Notes: generated by a model not told the origin, from the sequence alone. A DNA stretch of 64,000 bases from JBCAXA01 sp039183535 (GCA_039183535.1 JBCDBO010000002.1:1-64000), one strand, 5' to 3'; counted from the stretch's first letter, positions 8,154 through 17,730 are shown. Numbers and translations: made by a program.

Positions 8154-8894
8154 GTGTCGACAATCTCCGCAACCGTCCGTCGCGTCGCTAGCGACGTCAA
8201 TACGCTGCACAGCGAATACCTCGATGACGACGGGCTAGCCGAGGCGTTTCGGCGCTTTCTTGACTGGCAAAGTCAGTATTTGCTCGCGCAGCATGCCGAG
8301 TTTGCTGAACGCGCTGAGTACCGGGATGCGACCGCATTCGTTGTTAATGATCTGACCGGTTACGAGGTCAACAAACGCGATCACGATCTCGCCAGAATCA
8401 TCCCGCTGATGAGCCGTGTGCTACCCGATTCGGTATTAGCGACGTTAGCGAGCGCCCTTGAGCTCAATGCCAATGCGCTGAAGATCAACTTAACAATATG
8501 TCGATACCTAGTCGCGAGCGGCGAGATCGATGCGCTGACGGAGCGTAACTACGCGGCCGCTGTACGCGCCGTTACCGATCGCGACAGTGCACTGACGATG
8601 GTCCTCGCAATCAAAGATCTAGGCCTTGAGCTCGACCGGATCGTCCACACGCCGATGATCGGTTCGACGCTTGCCAGCATGGCACTGCCCGCCCGTCTAA
8701 TGGGCTTTCGAGCGCTGCATCATTTTTTGGCCGAGGGCTATCGTGTGTTTCGTGCGTTGCCGGACACACAAGGTTTTTTAGACGAACTCGAAGCCCAAAT
8801 GTTGATCGTCTATGCGCGGCTTTACGACAGCCCTCTCGAGTCTCTCGATACCGCGGGTACTAGCGCCTCAACGACATCGTTGGATGGCAGTTGA
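8154..8894 (+). CDS. Conserved hypothetical protein (FFLEELYG/DUF8198-like)
   Basis: This 246-residue, probably cytoplasmic, alpha-helical protein has a conserved core: ATAFVVNDLTGYEVNKRDHDLARIIPLMSRVLP (residues 62-94, with an RDxDLxRIxPxM pattern), followed by ALELNANALKINL. This resembles a proteobacterial family known only as hypothetical. The start is GTG with a weak ribosome site. Its 3' end overlaps the convergent mechanosensitive-channel gene by 73 bases, a long overlap of two real coding regions. Family resemblance is from memory of the motif. Confidence 0.6.
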   Translation: MSTISATVRRVASDVNTLHSEYLDDDGLAEAFRRFLDWQSQYLLAQHAEFAERAEYRDATAFVVNDLTGYEVNKRDHDLARIIPLMSRVLPDSVLATLASALELNANALKINLTICRYLVASGEIDALTERNYAAAVRAVTDRDSALTMVLAIKDLGLELDRIVHTPMIGSTLASMALPARLMGFRALHHFLAEGYRVFRALPDTQGFLDELEAQMLIVYARLYDSPLESLDTAGTSASTTSLDGS

Positions 8895-10099
8895 TAGGCC
8901 TTTAAGCCGAAACGGTGCAACACGGCCAGTAAATGGTCGAAGATATCCGACTGAATCGCTTCGTACTCACCCCACGCCGTAGTCGTTGTGAAGCAATAGA
9001 TCTCAATCGGCAAGCCCTCGGCGGTCGGTTGCAGTTGGCGCACCAACAGCGTCATTGATTTATGAATCTGCGGGTGTCGACGCAGGTAATTGAGCGCATA
9101 CGCGCGGAATGTGCCGATGTTGGTCAAGCGGCGTAGATTGACGGCCTCGTCCGTGTCGGCATCGATCGCTTCGTTGTAATCACTTAGCGCTTGCTCTTTT
9201 TCGGCTAAGTAATCGCTTAGTAAAACCATTCGCCGAAAGTGTTCGATTTCAGCGGACTCAAGAAACCGTATGCTGGCGATATCGATAACGAGCGAGCGCT
9301 TGATGCGGCGACCGCCGGACTCGCTCATACCGCGCCAGTTTTGAAACGACTCGGTTATTAACCGGTGCGTCGGAATGGTCGTAATCGTTTTGTCCCAGTT
9401 CTGCACCCGAACGGTGTGTAGCTCGATATCGATCACATCGCCGTCGGCGTTAAATTTCGGCATCTCGATCCAATCACCGACCCGAACCATATCGAGACTC
9501 GACAACTGCACACTCGCCACCAGGGACAAAATCGTGTCACGGAACACCAGTAACAGAACGGCTGTCAACGCACCGAATCCAGTCAATAAGACAAACGGTG
9601 ATTTACCGAGTAGCGCGGAAATAATCAGAATGGCGCCGCAACAGTAAGCAAATAACGTGGCTAGTTGGATATAGCCTTTTATCGGCCGGCGCCGTGCCCC
9701 GGGCCGGCGTTCATAGATCGTGTTAGCCGCTGTCAGTGCGGCGGCGACGGCACGAACGGCGATGAAGGCGGCGTACGCTTGAGCAGCATTGCGAATTCCG
9801 TCGCGCCACGACTCATCGATACCGGGTACGAGGCCGACGCCGAAAAAGACGATAATCGCCGGAATTACGTGGGACAGGCGGTTGATAACGCCGTGATCGA
9901 TCAGTGCATCGTCCCAACGGCCAGCCGTGCGGCCAACGATGAGGCGCAAACTGCTGGTTAGCTGCCGCCGCACGACGGTATCGCCAATCCACGCGGCCGC
10001 AAGCAAGAGCACCACGCCGGCAACGGTTACAGCCCACTCCGGCCAACCAGCTGTCAAGCGCTCATAGGTTGCCGTTAATTCAGCAATCCACTCAAACAT
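8822..10099 (-). CDS. Mechanosensitive ion channel of the MscS family, YbdG-like
   Basis: At 425 residues, with about four or five N-terminal hydrophobic segments, this ends in an MscS pore and beta domain. The segment VGDWIEMPKFNADGDVIDIEL (near residue 210), TTIPTHRLITESFQNWRGMSESGGRRIKRS (near 240) and the long insertion before IYCFTTTT are typical of E. coli YbdG, a small-conductance channel that opens on hypo-osmotic shock. It is alone in its transcription unit, and its C-terminal coding end overlaps the neighbour on the plus strand by 73 bases. Confidence 0.88.
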   Translation of the reverse strand: MFEWIAELTATYERLTAGWPEWAVTVAGVVLLLAAAWIGDTVVRRQLTSSLRLIVGRTAGRWDDALIDHGVINRLSHVIPAIIVFFGVGLVPGIDESWRDGIRNAAQAYAAFIAVRAVAAALTAANTIYERRPGARRRPIKGYIQLATLFAYCCGAILIISALLGKSPFVLLTGFGALTAVLLLVFRDTILSLVASVQLSSLDMVRVGDWIEMPKFNADGDVIDIELHTVRVQNWDKTITTIPTHRLITESFQNWRGMSESGGRRIKRSLVIDIASIRFLESAEIEHFRRMVLLSDYLAEKEQALSDYNEAIDADTDEAVNLRRLTNIGTFRAYALNYLRRHPQIHKSMTLLVRQLQPTAEGLPIEIYCFTTTTAWGEYEAIQSDIFDHLLAVLHRFGLKAYQLPSNDVVEALVPAVSRDSRGLS

Positions 10100-10182
10100 C
10101 GCTTAGTGCTTACTCGTCGCGTCGCTCGGCTCTACGCCGCACCGCGCGAGTCTACCGACTTCAGGCGAATGCCGCGATGGCG

Positions 10183-11232
10183 TTAGCTCTCGGCCAGCCG
10201 AACACTGGCGCCGTCGGTCAGCGTCTCGCCGCCGCGAATAGCGACTTGATCGCCCTCTTGCAACGCGCCGCGCACGGCGATTAAGTCGCCAACACTATCG
10301 CCGAGTTCGACAGCGACCCGCTCGGCAACGTTGTCGGCTGAGATCCGGAACACGAATCGGCCGTCGCTCCGTAATACCAGCGCATCGCGCGGGACGGCCA
10401 GCGCTTGTTCGGCGGCCCGGATCGGCACGCCAACGCTGACCAGCTCACCGACGTTGAGCTCGGTCGCCGCCTCGATATCGATACGCGCTTCGAAAGTCTG
10501 CGAACGAATATCACCGGTGGGTACGAGCGCACGGATCGTCCCAACAACGCGGGCGTCGGCGTTAAAAATTGTTAGTGACTCACCGACGTCGATACGATTG
10601 ATGTGCTTAAGCGGGACGAACGCCCGCACTTCAAGTTGCGACAGGTCGGTCATTGCCGCCAGCGGGGCGCCAGGCGCAACTTCTTCGCCGATGCGCCGCA
10701 TCCGCTCGGTCACCACACCGGCGAACGGCGCTCGGACAGCCGCACGGCGAATACGCTCGTCGATTTGGCGAATCCGCACGGCGATAATGTCCGCATCGGC
10801 GCGTGCGAGATCGCGGTTAGCCATCGTCTGTTCAAGCTGAAACTCCGAGACGACGCTGCTCGCCGACAATTCCGCCTGGCGGCGATACTCACTCTCAAGT
10901 TGGCGTGTTTGAATTTTGGCGCGGCGTAACAAGGCTTCTTGCTCGGCGCGCTCGAGACGCAGCATCGTCGTATCGATGCGGGCGATAGGCTCGCCGGCAG
11001 CCAACTCGGTACCCGGTTCAGCGACAAACTCCAAACGACCAGCCACGGCCGCCATCAACTCGGCTTCGTTGCGGCTGTAAACGGTACCTGGAACTGCCAA
11101 TGTCGGCGCGATTGCCGTCTGTTGCACGACCGCCACCGCGACGACGGGCGGCGTGCGTTGCGCATGTGCGGGAGCGACCGCGACTGTCGCGATGGCGGCG
11201 AGCGCGGTTGTAACAAGTCGAGAAACGATCAT
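10183..11232 (-). CDS. RND efflux periplasmic adaptor subunit (membrane fusion protein)
   Basis: The 349-residue protein has a signal peptide (cleavage near APAHAQ, residue 24), a biotinyl-lipoyl-like hairpin split around a coiled coil (residues about 60-175: GRLEFVAEPGTELAAGEPIARID and RAPFAGVVTERMRRIGEEVAPGAPLAAM), then beta-barrel and membrane-proximal domains. This is the HlyD/AcrA-type adaptor that links an RND pump to an outer-membrane channel. It follows the pump gene with a 4-base ATGA overlap, so the order is permease then adaptor, the reverse of the usual arrangement. No TolC-like gene is nearby. Confidence 0.92.
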   Translation of the reverse strand: MIVSRLVTTALAAIATVAVAPAHAQRTPPVVAVAVVQQTAIAPTLAVPGTVYSRNEAELMAAVAGRLEFVAEPGTELAAGEPIARIDTTMLRLERAEQEALLRRAKIQTRQLESEYRRQAELSASSVVSEFQLEQTMANRDLARADADIIAVRIRQIDERIRRAAVRAPFAGVVTERMRRIGEEVAPGAPLAAMTDLSQLEVRAFVPLKHINRIDVGESLTIFNADARVVGTIRALVPTGDIRSQTFEARIDIEAATELNVGELVSVGVPIRAAEQALAVPRDALVLRSDGRFVFRISADNVAERVAVELGDSVGDLIAVRGALQEGDQVAIRGGETLTDGASVRLAES

Positions 11233-14200
11233 CCGTGTGCTCCGAGCGCATCTTGACCCGTGGCCGAGCGTGGCTGCTCGGCCGTCTTGCGCGTGGTGAG
11301 TTTTAGTAACGCCGGTATGAACACCAACGTAAACAAACCGCTAAAGATCATGCCGCCGATGATAACGACGGCAAGGCCGCGGTAGATTTCCGAGCCGACG
11401 CCGGGAATTAGTGCCAGCGGCAGCATGCCGAAAATACTGGTCAACGTGCTCATGGCGATCGGTCGCGCGCGCACCCGCACGGCGTGCCGTGCCGCATCGT
11501 TAATACTTAAGCCGCTCGCTAAGCCCTCGCGCGTCTGGAGGACGAGCAAGATCGCGTTGTTAACGACCAGCCCCATCAGAATGATGAAACCAATCATTGT
11601 GAGTAAATCGAGCGACTGCACAGTCACGATATTTAGCGCGTTTAGCGCAAGCACACCGCCGGACAAGGCAACGGGCATCGCCGCGATCACGAGCGCACTG
11701 TCGCGGAGCGAGCGGAACATAGCCGCCATGATGAAAAACAAAATCACGACGGCCAATGCGATATTGCCACCCATCTGCCGGAGCGCGGCATCGAGCTTGT
11801 CAGCGGTACCGCGGTAATTGATCGCAACGCCCGCTGGCAAGTCGGCGGCGATGCTCGGACCGACATCGTCGCGCAAGATATCGAGTGCCTCTTCAACCGT
11901 CATTGCCGGTGGCGGTAACACCGATAGCGTGACCGTACGATCGCCGTCGACGCGCAGTAACTGAGTCGGTCCGACTGTGCGCTCGATACGGGTCAGCTCG
12001 CCGAGTGTCTGAATACCGGCCAACGGCGTTGCGATCGGCATTGCCGCCAGCTCTTCTGGGGTGCGCCAGCCACTGCCGCGCATAATGATGTCCATCCGCT
12101 GGCTACCGTCGAAATACTCGCCGACGAATGAGCCACTAGTCACCGTCCGAACGGTGCTCGCAACCGTGGCGCGGTCGAGACCGGCGGCATTGATACGCCG
12201 ATCGTCCGGTACCAATTGCAGCTCCGGCTCTGAGATCGCTAAGCCGGGGACGGGTCGGACGACGGCGCCAGGGAGTGCGGCGTTGACCTTGCCCATCGCG
12301 GCCGCGGCAATCGACGTCAGCGTACCGATATCGGCGCCTTGAAAGTCGACGTTGATCGAGCGGCCGCCATCGAAACCGACTTCAAGCAGCGTCGTGCGTT
12401 GCACGAACGCCTGCGTATCCGGTAAGTCGACTAGCACCTGCGTGCGCAAGATGTTCATCATCTCCTCGATCCGGGTGGGATCTTCGGTGTACAAGAACAA
12501 TGCGTTGAAAGAGCCGAAGGCCGACAGGTTGTAGCCGCGAATGTACGGCTCTTGCTCATGATCCATGTACGGACTAAGCCGATCGACGATTGTTTGGGCG
12601 ATCTCTTCCTCAAGCATCGTGATCGTTCCGCCGGGCGGCAGCATAAAGCCCGCGTTGATCGAGTCGGCCGGTGCCTGTGGGAGTAAGTTCGCTTTCGGTA
12701 CCAGCAACAGCAAAATGGCGGCGGAGGCGGTTAGTAGCGAACCGACCCAGAGCGCTGAGCGCGTTCGCGTCGCCGTGAGTCGATCGACGATCCCGGCGAG
12801 ACGATCCCACAACGCTGTCCACGGATCGCGATCGGACATCCGCCCGAGCCAGCCGCGCGCCGCCACCGGTAATGCCGTCATCGCGACCAAGAACGAGGCG
12901 CCCACGGCCACCGACAGCGTCAGCGCCAAATCACGGAACAGCTGACCTTCAATGCCAGAGATAAACAAGACCGGTAAGAAGATCGCGACGCTGGTAACGG
13001 TCGAAGCGAATAGCGCGCCGCTGATTTGCCGCGCGCCTTGCTGCACCGCATCGTCCTCGCTAAGCCCAGACTCACGCAGCCGGACGATATTCTCGAGCGT
13101 AATGATCGCGGCATCCATCACCAGGCCGACCGCGAAGGCGAGGCCCGCCAACGAGATGACGTTCAGCGAACGGCCGGCGAGATCGAGCGCGACGAATGAC
13201 ACGAGTAGCGATAAGGGGACGCTAACCGCAATGAGCACGATGCCGCGGCGGCTGCGCATCAGTGCATACAGAACGGCTACGGCAAGCAACAAGCCTAGGC
13301 CTAGGTTGTCGCGGACTAGGCGTATCGCTCGGCGGATGTGGACCGATGAGTCGAAACTCAAATCGATGGCGAGCCCGGCCTCGGCCAGTGGTCCCGCGTT
13401 GAGATCGTCGATGGCGGCGTTAATCCCATCGATCATGTCGACGGTGTTCGCGCCGAATTCGCGATCGACCGTTATGTAGTACGCCGGGTAACCGTTACGC
13501 AGCGAAAAGCCGTCCCGATCGCGCGGCACAACATCGATACTGGCAACCTCGGACAAGTAAATCGGTCGTTCGCCGCTCTGACCGACGACCAGTTGATTCA
13601 GACTGGCTGGATCGAACTGACCCACGAAGCGCACGGTATAGCGCCGCCTGCCGACGTCGGCCGATCCGCCGGACACATCGGTCGCGCGGCCGATGACGCT
13701 TGCAATGTCATCGAAGCTGATATCGAGCGCCGCGGCTCGATACGTATCAACGTTAATTTGCAGTTCGCGCGGTTGCTCACCCTGCAACTGCACCCGGCCA
13801 ACACCGGGTACGCGCGCCAACCGCGGCTCGACGTGCTTTTCGATGACGCCTTGGAAGGTCGCTGGATCGCGGCGCGGCTCGCCAGGGCGTAGCCGCACGA
13901 GCAGTGAGGCATCGCCCGGACCGAAACCGCCACCGCCGGCGTTCACCTGCGGCTCGATGGCATCGAGCGGGCGTCCAGTCACCTGGCTGAGGCGATTGAT
14001 AACATCGACCTTCGCCTCTTGAATATCGACACCGGTGTCGAAGGTCAGATTAACCCAGCCATTGCCGCGCGAAATCCACGACGACAAATCGGTCAAACCG
14101 GGTAAGTTCGCGAGCACGTCTTCCTGCGGCTCGACGATTTCTGCCTCCATTTCCTCCGGTGCAGCGGCTCGCCAAAAATTACCGATGGAAACCTGTGGCT

Positions 14201-14324
14201 GCTCAATGTTCGGTAGCAGCTGAATCGGCAGGCGGGTCGCGGCGAGCACACCGAACAGCACCAACAAGGCGACGATAGCCGCGACGGCCGGCCAGTGGCG
14301 GTTGCTAAGTTCTGTGAGCTGCAC
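11229..14324 (-). CDS. RND efflux transporter permease (AcrB/MdtB superfamily)
   Basis: A 1031-residue RND permease: first helix at residues 12-30, two large periplasmic loops, and twelve helices in two sets. It is a proton-driven pump for drugs or other amphiphiles. The TM4 motif reads GLVMDAAIITLEN, keeping the first of the paired Asp residues of AcrB but with Ala at the second. The TM10 motif reads GLVVNNAILLV, with Asn where AcrB has its relay Lys. Both changes occur in RND subgroups outside AcrB. The GTG start has a strong AGGGGG ribosome site (14333-14338). The substrate is unknown. Confidence 0.93.
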   Translation of the reverse strand: MQLTELSNRHWPAVAAIVALLVLFGVLAATRLPIQLLPNIEQPQVSIGNFWRAAAPEEMEAEIVEPQEDVLANLPGLTDLSSWISRGNGWVNLTFDTGVDIQEAKVDVINRLSQVTGRPLDAIEPQVNAGGGGFGPGDASLLVRLRPGEPRRDPATFQGVIEKHVEPRLARVPGVGRVQLQGEQPRELQINVDTYRAAALDISFDDIASVIGRATDVSGGSADVGRRRYTVRFVGQFDPASLNQLVVGQSGERPIYLSEVASIDVVPRDRDGFSLRNGYPAYYITVDREFGANTVDMIDGINAAIDDLNAGPLAEAGLAIDLSFDSSVHIRRAIRLVRDNLGLGLLLAVAVLYALMRSRRGIVLIAVSVPLSLLVSFVALDLAGRSLNVISLAGLAFAVGLVMDAAIITLENIVRLRESGLSEDDAVQQGARQISGALFASTVTSVAIFLPVLFISGIEGQLFRDLALTLSVAVGASFLVAMTALPVAARGWLGRMSDRDPWTALWDRLAGIVDRLTATRTRSALWVGSLLTASAAILLLLVPKANLLPQAPADSINAGFMLPPGGTITMLEEEIAQTIVDRLSPYMDHEQEPYIRGYNLSAFGSFNALFLYTEDPTRIEEMMNILRTQVLVDLPDTQAFVQRTTLLEVGFDGGRSINVDFQGADIGTLTSIAAAAMGKVNAALPGAVVRPVPGLAISEPELQLVPDDRRINAAGLDRATVASTVRTVTSGSFVGEYFDGSQRMDIIMRGSGWRTPEELAAMPIATPLAGIQTLGELTRIERTVGPTQLLRVDGDRTVTLSVLPPPAMTVEEALDILRDDVGPSIAADLPAGVAINYRGTADKLDAALRQMGGNIALAVVILFFIMAAMFRSLRDSALVIAAMPVALSGGVLALNALNIVTVQSLDLLTMIGFIILMGLVVNNAILLVLQTREGLASGLSINDAARHAVRVRARPIAMSTLTSIFGMLPLALIPGVGSEIYRGLAVVIIGGMIFSGLFTLVFIPALLKLTTRKTAEQPRSATGQDALGAHG

Positions 14325-14422
14325 GGTCTAAACCCCCTAAAGGATAGGCGCCTGTTTACCGATAATTGAGCCAGACGCACCCTCTAAATTAGACACCACT
14401 CGGTCACAAATGGTTTGACTGG

Positions 14423-14446
14423 CTGCGACCAGTGGTCCGGTCGCAG
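14423..14446. repeat. Perfect 8-bp hairpin in the divergent RND/cytochrome intergenic region
   Basis: The arms CTGCGACC (14423-14430) and GGTCGCAG (14439-14446) pair perfectly around an 8-base loop. There is no T run on either side, so this is not an ordinary terminator. It lies about 100 bases upstream of the RND permease start and could be an operator or an RNA structure. Confidence 0.45.
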
Positions 14447-14512
14447 CGACGAGCGGTGGCCCCGGCTAAGGCGCCGGCCGGCTCCGGCAGTCTGAGAACG
14501 GGTGCCGACACT

Positions 14513-14530
14513 GTGGCGCCACGGTATAAT
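14513..14530 (+). promoter_or_regulatory. -10 box (TATAAT) with adjacent palindrome, promoter for the cytochrome c gene
   Basis: A perfect TATAAT (14525-14530) lies 47 bases upstream of the cytochrome GTG. Directly upstream is the perfect 10-bp palindrome GTGGCGCCAC (14513-14522), inside the -10/-35 spacer, where a repressor or activator could bind. No good -35 box is visible, so activation by a bound protein is plausible. Confidence 0.55.
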
Positions 14531-14577
14531 CCGCGGCGGCACGCATGGGCACGTAGTGCCGACGGGAGCATCAGTCT

Positions 14578-15081
14578 GTGAGTCAGGACCAAAAGTTTTT
14601 TGATATTTTCTCGCTCGTTTTGGGCATTCTTGTCGTCGTTGCGTTCGGCATCTATGCGTTGTCGGCACGCATCGGTAATGCAACCCAAGGCCAATACCTG
14701 CAAGCCGACTCGACCTACCAAGAGCAAGTCGTCGCGGCGATCCAGCCGGTCGGCCAAGTGTTAATGCCCGGCGAAGACGCGAGCCTTGCTGGCGCGGTCG
14801 TCGATACGGCCGAACCGGTAAAAACGGTGCTGACCGGACCGCAGGTTTATAACGAAGCTTGCATCGCGTGCCATGGCGCCGGAATCGGTGGCGCCCCCAT
14901 GTACGGTAACGCCGATGCCTGGGCACCGCGTATCGCCAAAGGTATCGATACGCTGTACACCCATTCGATTAACGGTTTCGCCGGCGACGCCGGTTACATG
15001 CCAGCGAAGGGTGGCCGTACCGACTTGTCCGACGACGAGATCCGCGCAGCTGTCGACCACATGATCGAAAGCTCGCAGTAA
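14578..15081 (+). CDS. Membrane-anchored c-type cytochrome (cytochrome c5-like)
   Basis: The 167-residue protein has an N-terminal transmembrane anchor (residues 11-29) and one heme c site, CIACH at 95-99. The axial Met is probably M141 in GYMPAKGG, as in the cytochrome c5 family. The class I domain runs from VYNEACIACHGAGIGGAP to the C-terminal helix DDEIRAAVDHMI. It carries single electrons between respiratory complexes on the periplasmic face. The GTG start has a GGGAG ribosome site 9 bases upstream. It stands alone with its own promoter, 25 bases before otsB. Confidence 0.9.
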   Translation: MSQDQKFFDIFSLVLGILVVVAFGIYALSARIGNATQGQYLQADSTYQEQVVAAIQPVGQVLMPGEDASLAGAVVDTAEPVKTVLTGPQVYNEACIACHGAGIGGAPMYGNADAWAPRIAKGIDTLYTHSINGFAGDAGYMPAKGGRTDLSDDEIRAAVDHMIESSQ

Positions 15082-15106
15082 CTGCGCAGTCACCAGGCAT
15101 TCGCCA

Positions 15107-15853
15107 ATGGCATTGCCGCCACCACCGCTACCGGTCTTAGCGGACACTGCGTTGTTTCTCGATGTCGACGGAACGCTGTTAGCGTTGCAGTCGGACCCCG
15201 CGAAAGTGGTCAGCGATGCTGTGTTGCGCCAATTGCTGGCTGATTTGATCGTACGTACGGGCGGTGCACTGGCACTTGTTAGTGGTCGAACCCTGGCCGA
15301 CATCGACCGAATGTTCGCACCGCTCGATGTTAGCGCTGCCGGCACCCACGGCGGCGAAATTCGCCACTTAGGTGAGAACCTCAGCCCAGCCGATCTACAA
15401 CCGATAGCGGCCGATGCCATACAGCCGTTGCTGGAATTTGTGGCGGCCAACCCGGGACTGCTGCTTGAAAACAAAGGGGTCAGTGTCACGGTGCACTATC
15501 GCAAGCGGCCGGAACTCGAAGCCGATTGCCGCACGATGATGCAAGCCTTGTACGAGCGACACCCCGACGGCATGCAGCTCATCGCCGGCAAAATGGTGTT
15601 CGAACTGACGCCCATCGCCGCAAACAAAGGCGCTGCCATCGAGCGCTTGCAGCACGAACCACCGTTTCATGACCGCCAACCTGTGTTCGTCGGCGACGAT
15701 ACAACCGACGAGGCGGGCTTTGCGGTAGTGAATGCGGCCGGCGGTTTGTCGATCATCGTCGGCGACCGCGGATCGACCGCAGCCAGCCATCGCCTCGCCG
15801 ACGTGACGGCGGTGCACGCCTGGCTGGCTGAACTGCTTGACCGAGGCCAATAG
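15107..15853 (+). CDS. otsB: Trehalose-6-phosphate phosphatase
   Basis: At 248 residues this matches OtsB of the HAD superfamily. It carries the DxDGT nucleophile motif LFLDVDGTLL (residues 17-26), the second motif ALVSGRTLADIDRMF (about 57), the substrate-recognition segment GTHGGEIR (about 78), and the Mg-binding VGDDTTDEAGF (about 194). It converts trehalose-6-phosphate to trehalose, the second step of OtsA-OtsB synthesis, used for osmotic and desiccation protection. It is the first gene of an otsB-GH15-otsA cluster. Confidence 0.95.
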   Translation: MALPPPPLPVLADTALFLDVDGTLLALQSDPAKVVSDAVLRQLLADLIVRTGGALALVSGRTLADIDRMFAPLDVSAAGTHGGEIRHLGENLSPADLQPIAADAIQPLLEFVAANPGLLLENKGVSVTVHYRKRPELEADCRTMMQALYERHPDGMQLIAGKMVFELTPIAANKGAAIERLQHEPPFHDRQPVFVGDDTTDEAGFAVVNAAGGLSIIVGDRGSTAASHRLADVTAVHAWLAELLDRGQ

Positions 15854-15895
15854 CCACACCGCGAAGTAGCCGGGTACACTCCGAGGCGTGTTTGT

Positions 15896-17716
15896 ATGTC
15901 GCCGATGGTCTCGCACCAAACAATAACAATGAGCAGTCTTAACCTTGGCGTTATTGGCAATTGTCAAAGCGCAGCGCTGATCGATGACAAAGCGACCGTT
16001 GTTTGGTGCTGCTTGCCGCAGTTCGACAGCGACCCCGTGTTCTGCCGGCTGCTGCGGGACGATACGGAAACGGCCCTGCCCGGTTACTTTGAAATTGAGT
16101 TGCTCGATTTCGCGAAAAGTGAGCAGCGCTACCTGCCGAACACTTGCATCTTGCAAACCGACTTAATGGATACGCATGGCGCGACGGTGCGCATCACCGA
16201 TTTCATGCCGCGCTACATCCACCTCGAACGCTCGTTCCGACCGATGATGCTGATGCGTGGCTTGGAGCCGCTTAAGGGCCGGCCAAGGGTTCGTATTCGC
16301 TTGCGGCCCGCGAGCAATTATGGCGCCAACGCCTGCACGACGACGAACGGCAGCAATCACATTCGCTACATCGGCGATCGCGTCGTTCTGCGGCTAACGA
16401 CCGATGTCGCCGTTACGCACATTTTGGAAGAGGCGAGCTTCGTTCTTGATCGGCCGCGCTACCTGGTACTCGGCCCCGACGAATCGATGCGCGAAGGACC
16501 GGGCGATGCCTTCCATACCCATTACCGCGGTACTCGCGATTACTGGCAGGCGTGGTCGCGTGGCCTATCGATTCCGTTCGAATGGCAACAAGCCGTTATC
16601 CGCGCAGCGATCACGCTAAAGCTTTGCACCTTCGAAGACACCGGCGCCGTTATCGCCGCGATGACGACATCGGTACCGGAGGCGGCAGGCACCGAACGCA
16701 ATTGGGACTATCGCTTCTGCTGGCTGCGTGACAGCTACTTCGTCGTACAAGCGCTAAACCGACTTGGCGCAACACGAACGATGGAGGGCTATCTTAACTA
16801 TCTTGCGAACATTGTTGCCGAGACCGATACCGACGGACTGAAACCACTCTATGGCATAAGTGGGCGTTCGCGCATCGAAGAGACGATTGTCGATAGTCTC
16901 TCCGGGTATCGCGGCATGGGCCCAGTGCGGATCGGGAACCAGGCCTACGAGCAAATTCAGCACGACGTCTATGGCGCCGTGGTGTTGTCGACCGCTCACA
17001 GTTTTGTCGACAGCCGTCTGCTGCGCGTCGATCTCGATGCCGAATTTACTCGGCTCGAAGTCATCGGCGAATGGGCCCGCGCCAATTACGAGCAACCCGA
17101 TGCGGGCTTGTGGGAATACCGCGGCCGGCAACGCGTCCACACGTTTTCGAGCTTGATGTGTTGGGCGGCGTGCGATCGCTTAGCGAGGATCGCCAAACAC
17201 CTTGGCCGCGATGCGCGAGCAACGTACTGGGCCGAATCGGCCGACGTTATTCGCCAGGTTATCCACGACAAAGCGTGGGACGAGGAACAGCGGGCGTTCA
17301 CCGAGAGCTTCGGCCGACCCGAAATGGACGCGAGCCTGCTGACCATGCACGACCTCGGCTTTATCGAGGCGACCGACCCACGCTTCATCGGCACGGTCGA
17401 GTGCATTGAGAAACACCTGCGCCGCGGCAAGCACATGTTCCGCTACAACGCGGCCGACGATTTCGGCGTACCGGAAAACGCCTTTAACATCTGTACGTTC
17501 TGGTTTATCGATGCACTGGCCGCGATCGGGCGCCGTGACGAAGCCCGCGAGCTCTTTGAGAACATGTTGGCTTCGCGCAACCACCTCGGCCTCTTGTCCG
17601 AAGACATCGACCCCAGCAATGGCGATCTGTGGGGCAACTTCCCGCAAACGTACAGCATGGCCGGCATCATTACCGCTGCGGTACGATTGAGCCGGTCTTG
17701 GGAAGACGCGATCTGA
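15896..17716 (+). CDS. Glycoside hydrolase family 15 protein (glucoamylase/trehalase-like)
   Basis: The 606-residue protein has an N-terminal beta domain (LGVIGNCQSAALIDDKATVVWCCLPQFDS from residue 17) and a C-terminal (alpha/alpha)6 barrel. The barrel shows GH15 hallmarks: WDYRFCWLRDSYFVVQAL near 265, and GMGPVRIGNQAYEQIQHDVYG near 340. GH15 enzymes invert alpha-glucosidic bonds in starch-like glucans or trehalose. It sits between otsB and otsA, as in many proteobacteria, so a trehalose link is likely but the substrate is an inference. The ATG at 15896 has a GAGG site 9 bases upstream; a second ATG lies at 15929. Confidence 0.88.
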   Translation: MSPMVSHQTITMSSLNLGVIGNCQSAALIDDKATVVWCCLPQFDSDPVFCRLLRDDTETALPGYFEIELLDFAKSEQRYLPNTCILQTDLMDTHGATVRITDFMPRYIHLERSFRPMMLMRGLEPLKGRPRVRIRLRPASNYGANACTTTNGSNHIRYIGDRVVLRLTTDVAVTHILEEASFVLDRPRYLVLGPDESMREGPGDAFHTHYRGTRDYWQAWSRGLSIPFEWQQAVIRAAITLKLCTFEDTGAVIAAMTTSVPEAAGTERNWDYRFCWLRDSYFVVQALNRLGATRTMEGYLNYLANIVAETDTDGLKPLYGISGRSRIEETIVDSLSGYRGMGPVRIGNQAYEQIQHDVYGAVVLSTAHSFVDSRLLRVDLDAEFTRLEVIGEWARANYEQPDAGLWEYRGRQRVHTFSSLMCWAACDRLARIAKHLGRDARATYWAESADVIRQVIHDKAWDEEQRAFTESFGRPEMDASLLTMHDLGFIEATDPRFIGTVECIEKHLRRGKHMFRYNAADDFGVPENAFNICTFWFIDALAAIGRRDEARELFENMLASRNHLGLLSEDIDPSNGDLWGNFPQTYSMAGIITAAVRLSRSWEDAI

Positions 17717-17730
17717 CGGAGCAAGCACCG

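Noticed and set aside
13598..14022. Several plus- and minus-strand frames over the RND permease
   Set aside because: Shadows of a long GC-rich gene; the permease frame alone has family motifs throughout.
15395..16156. Minus-strand open frame of 253 residues opposite otsB and the GH15 gene
   Set aside because: It is an antisense shadow of two strongly supported genes, lacks a recognisable domain and spans their intergenic junction.
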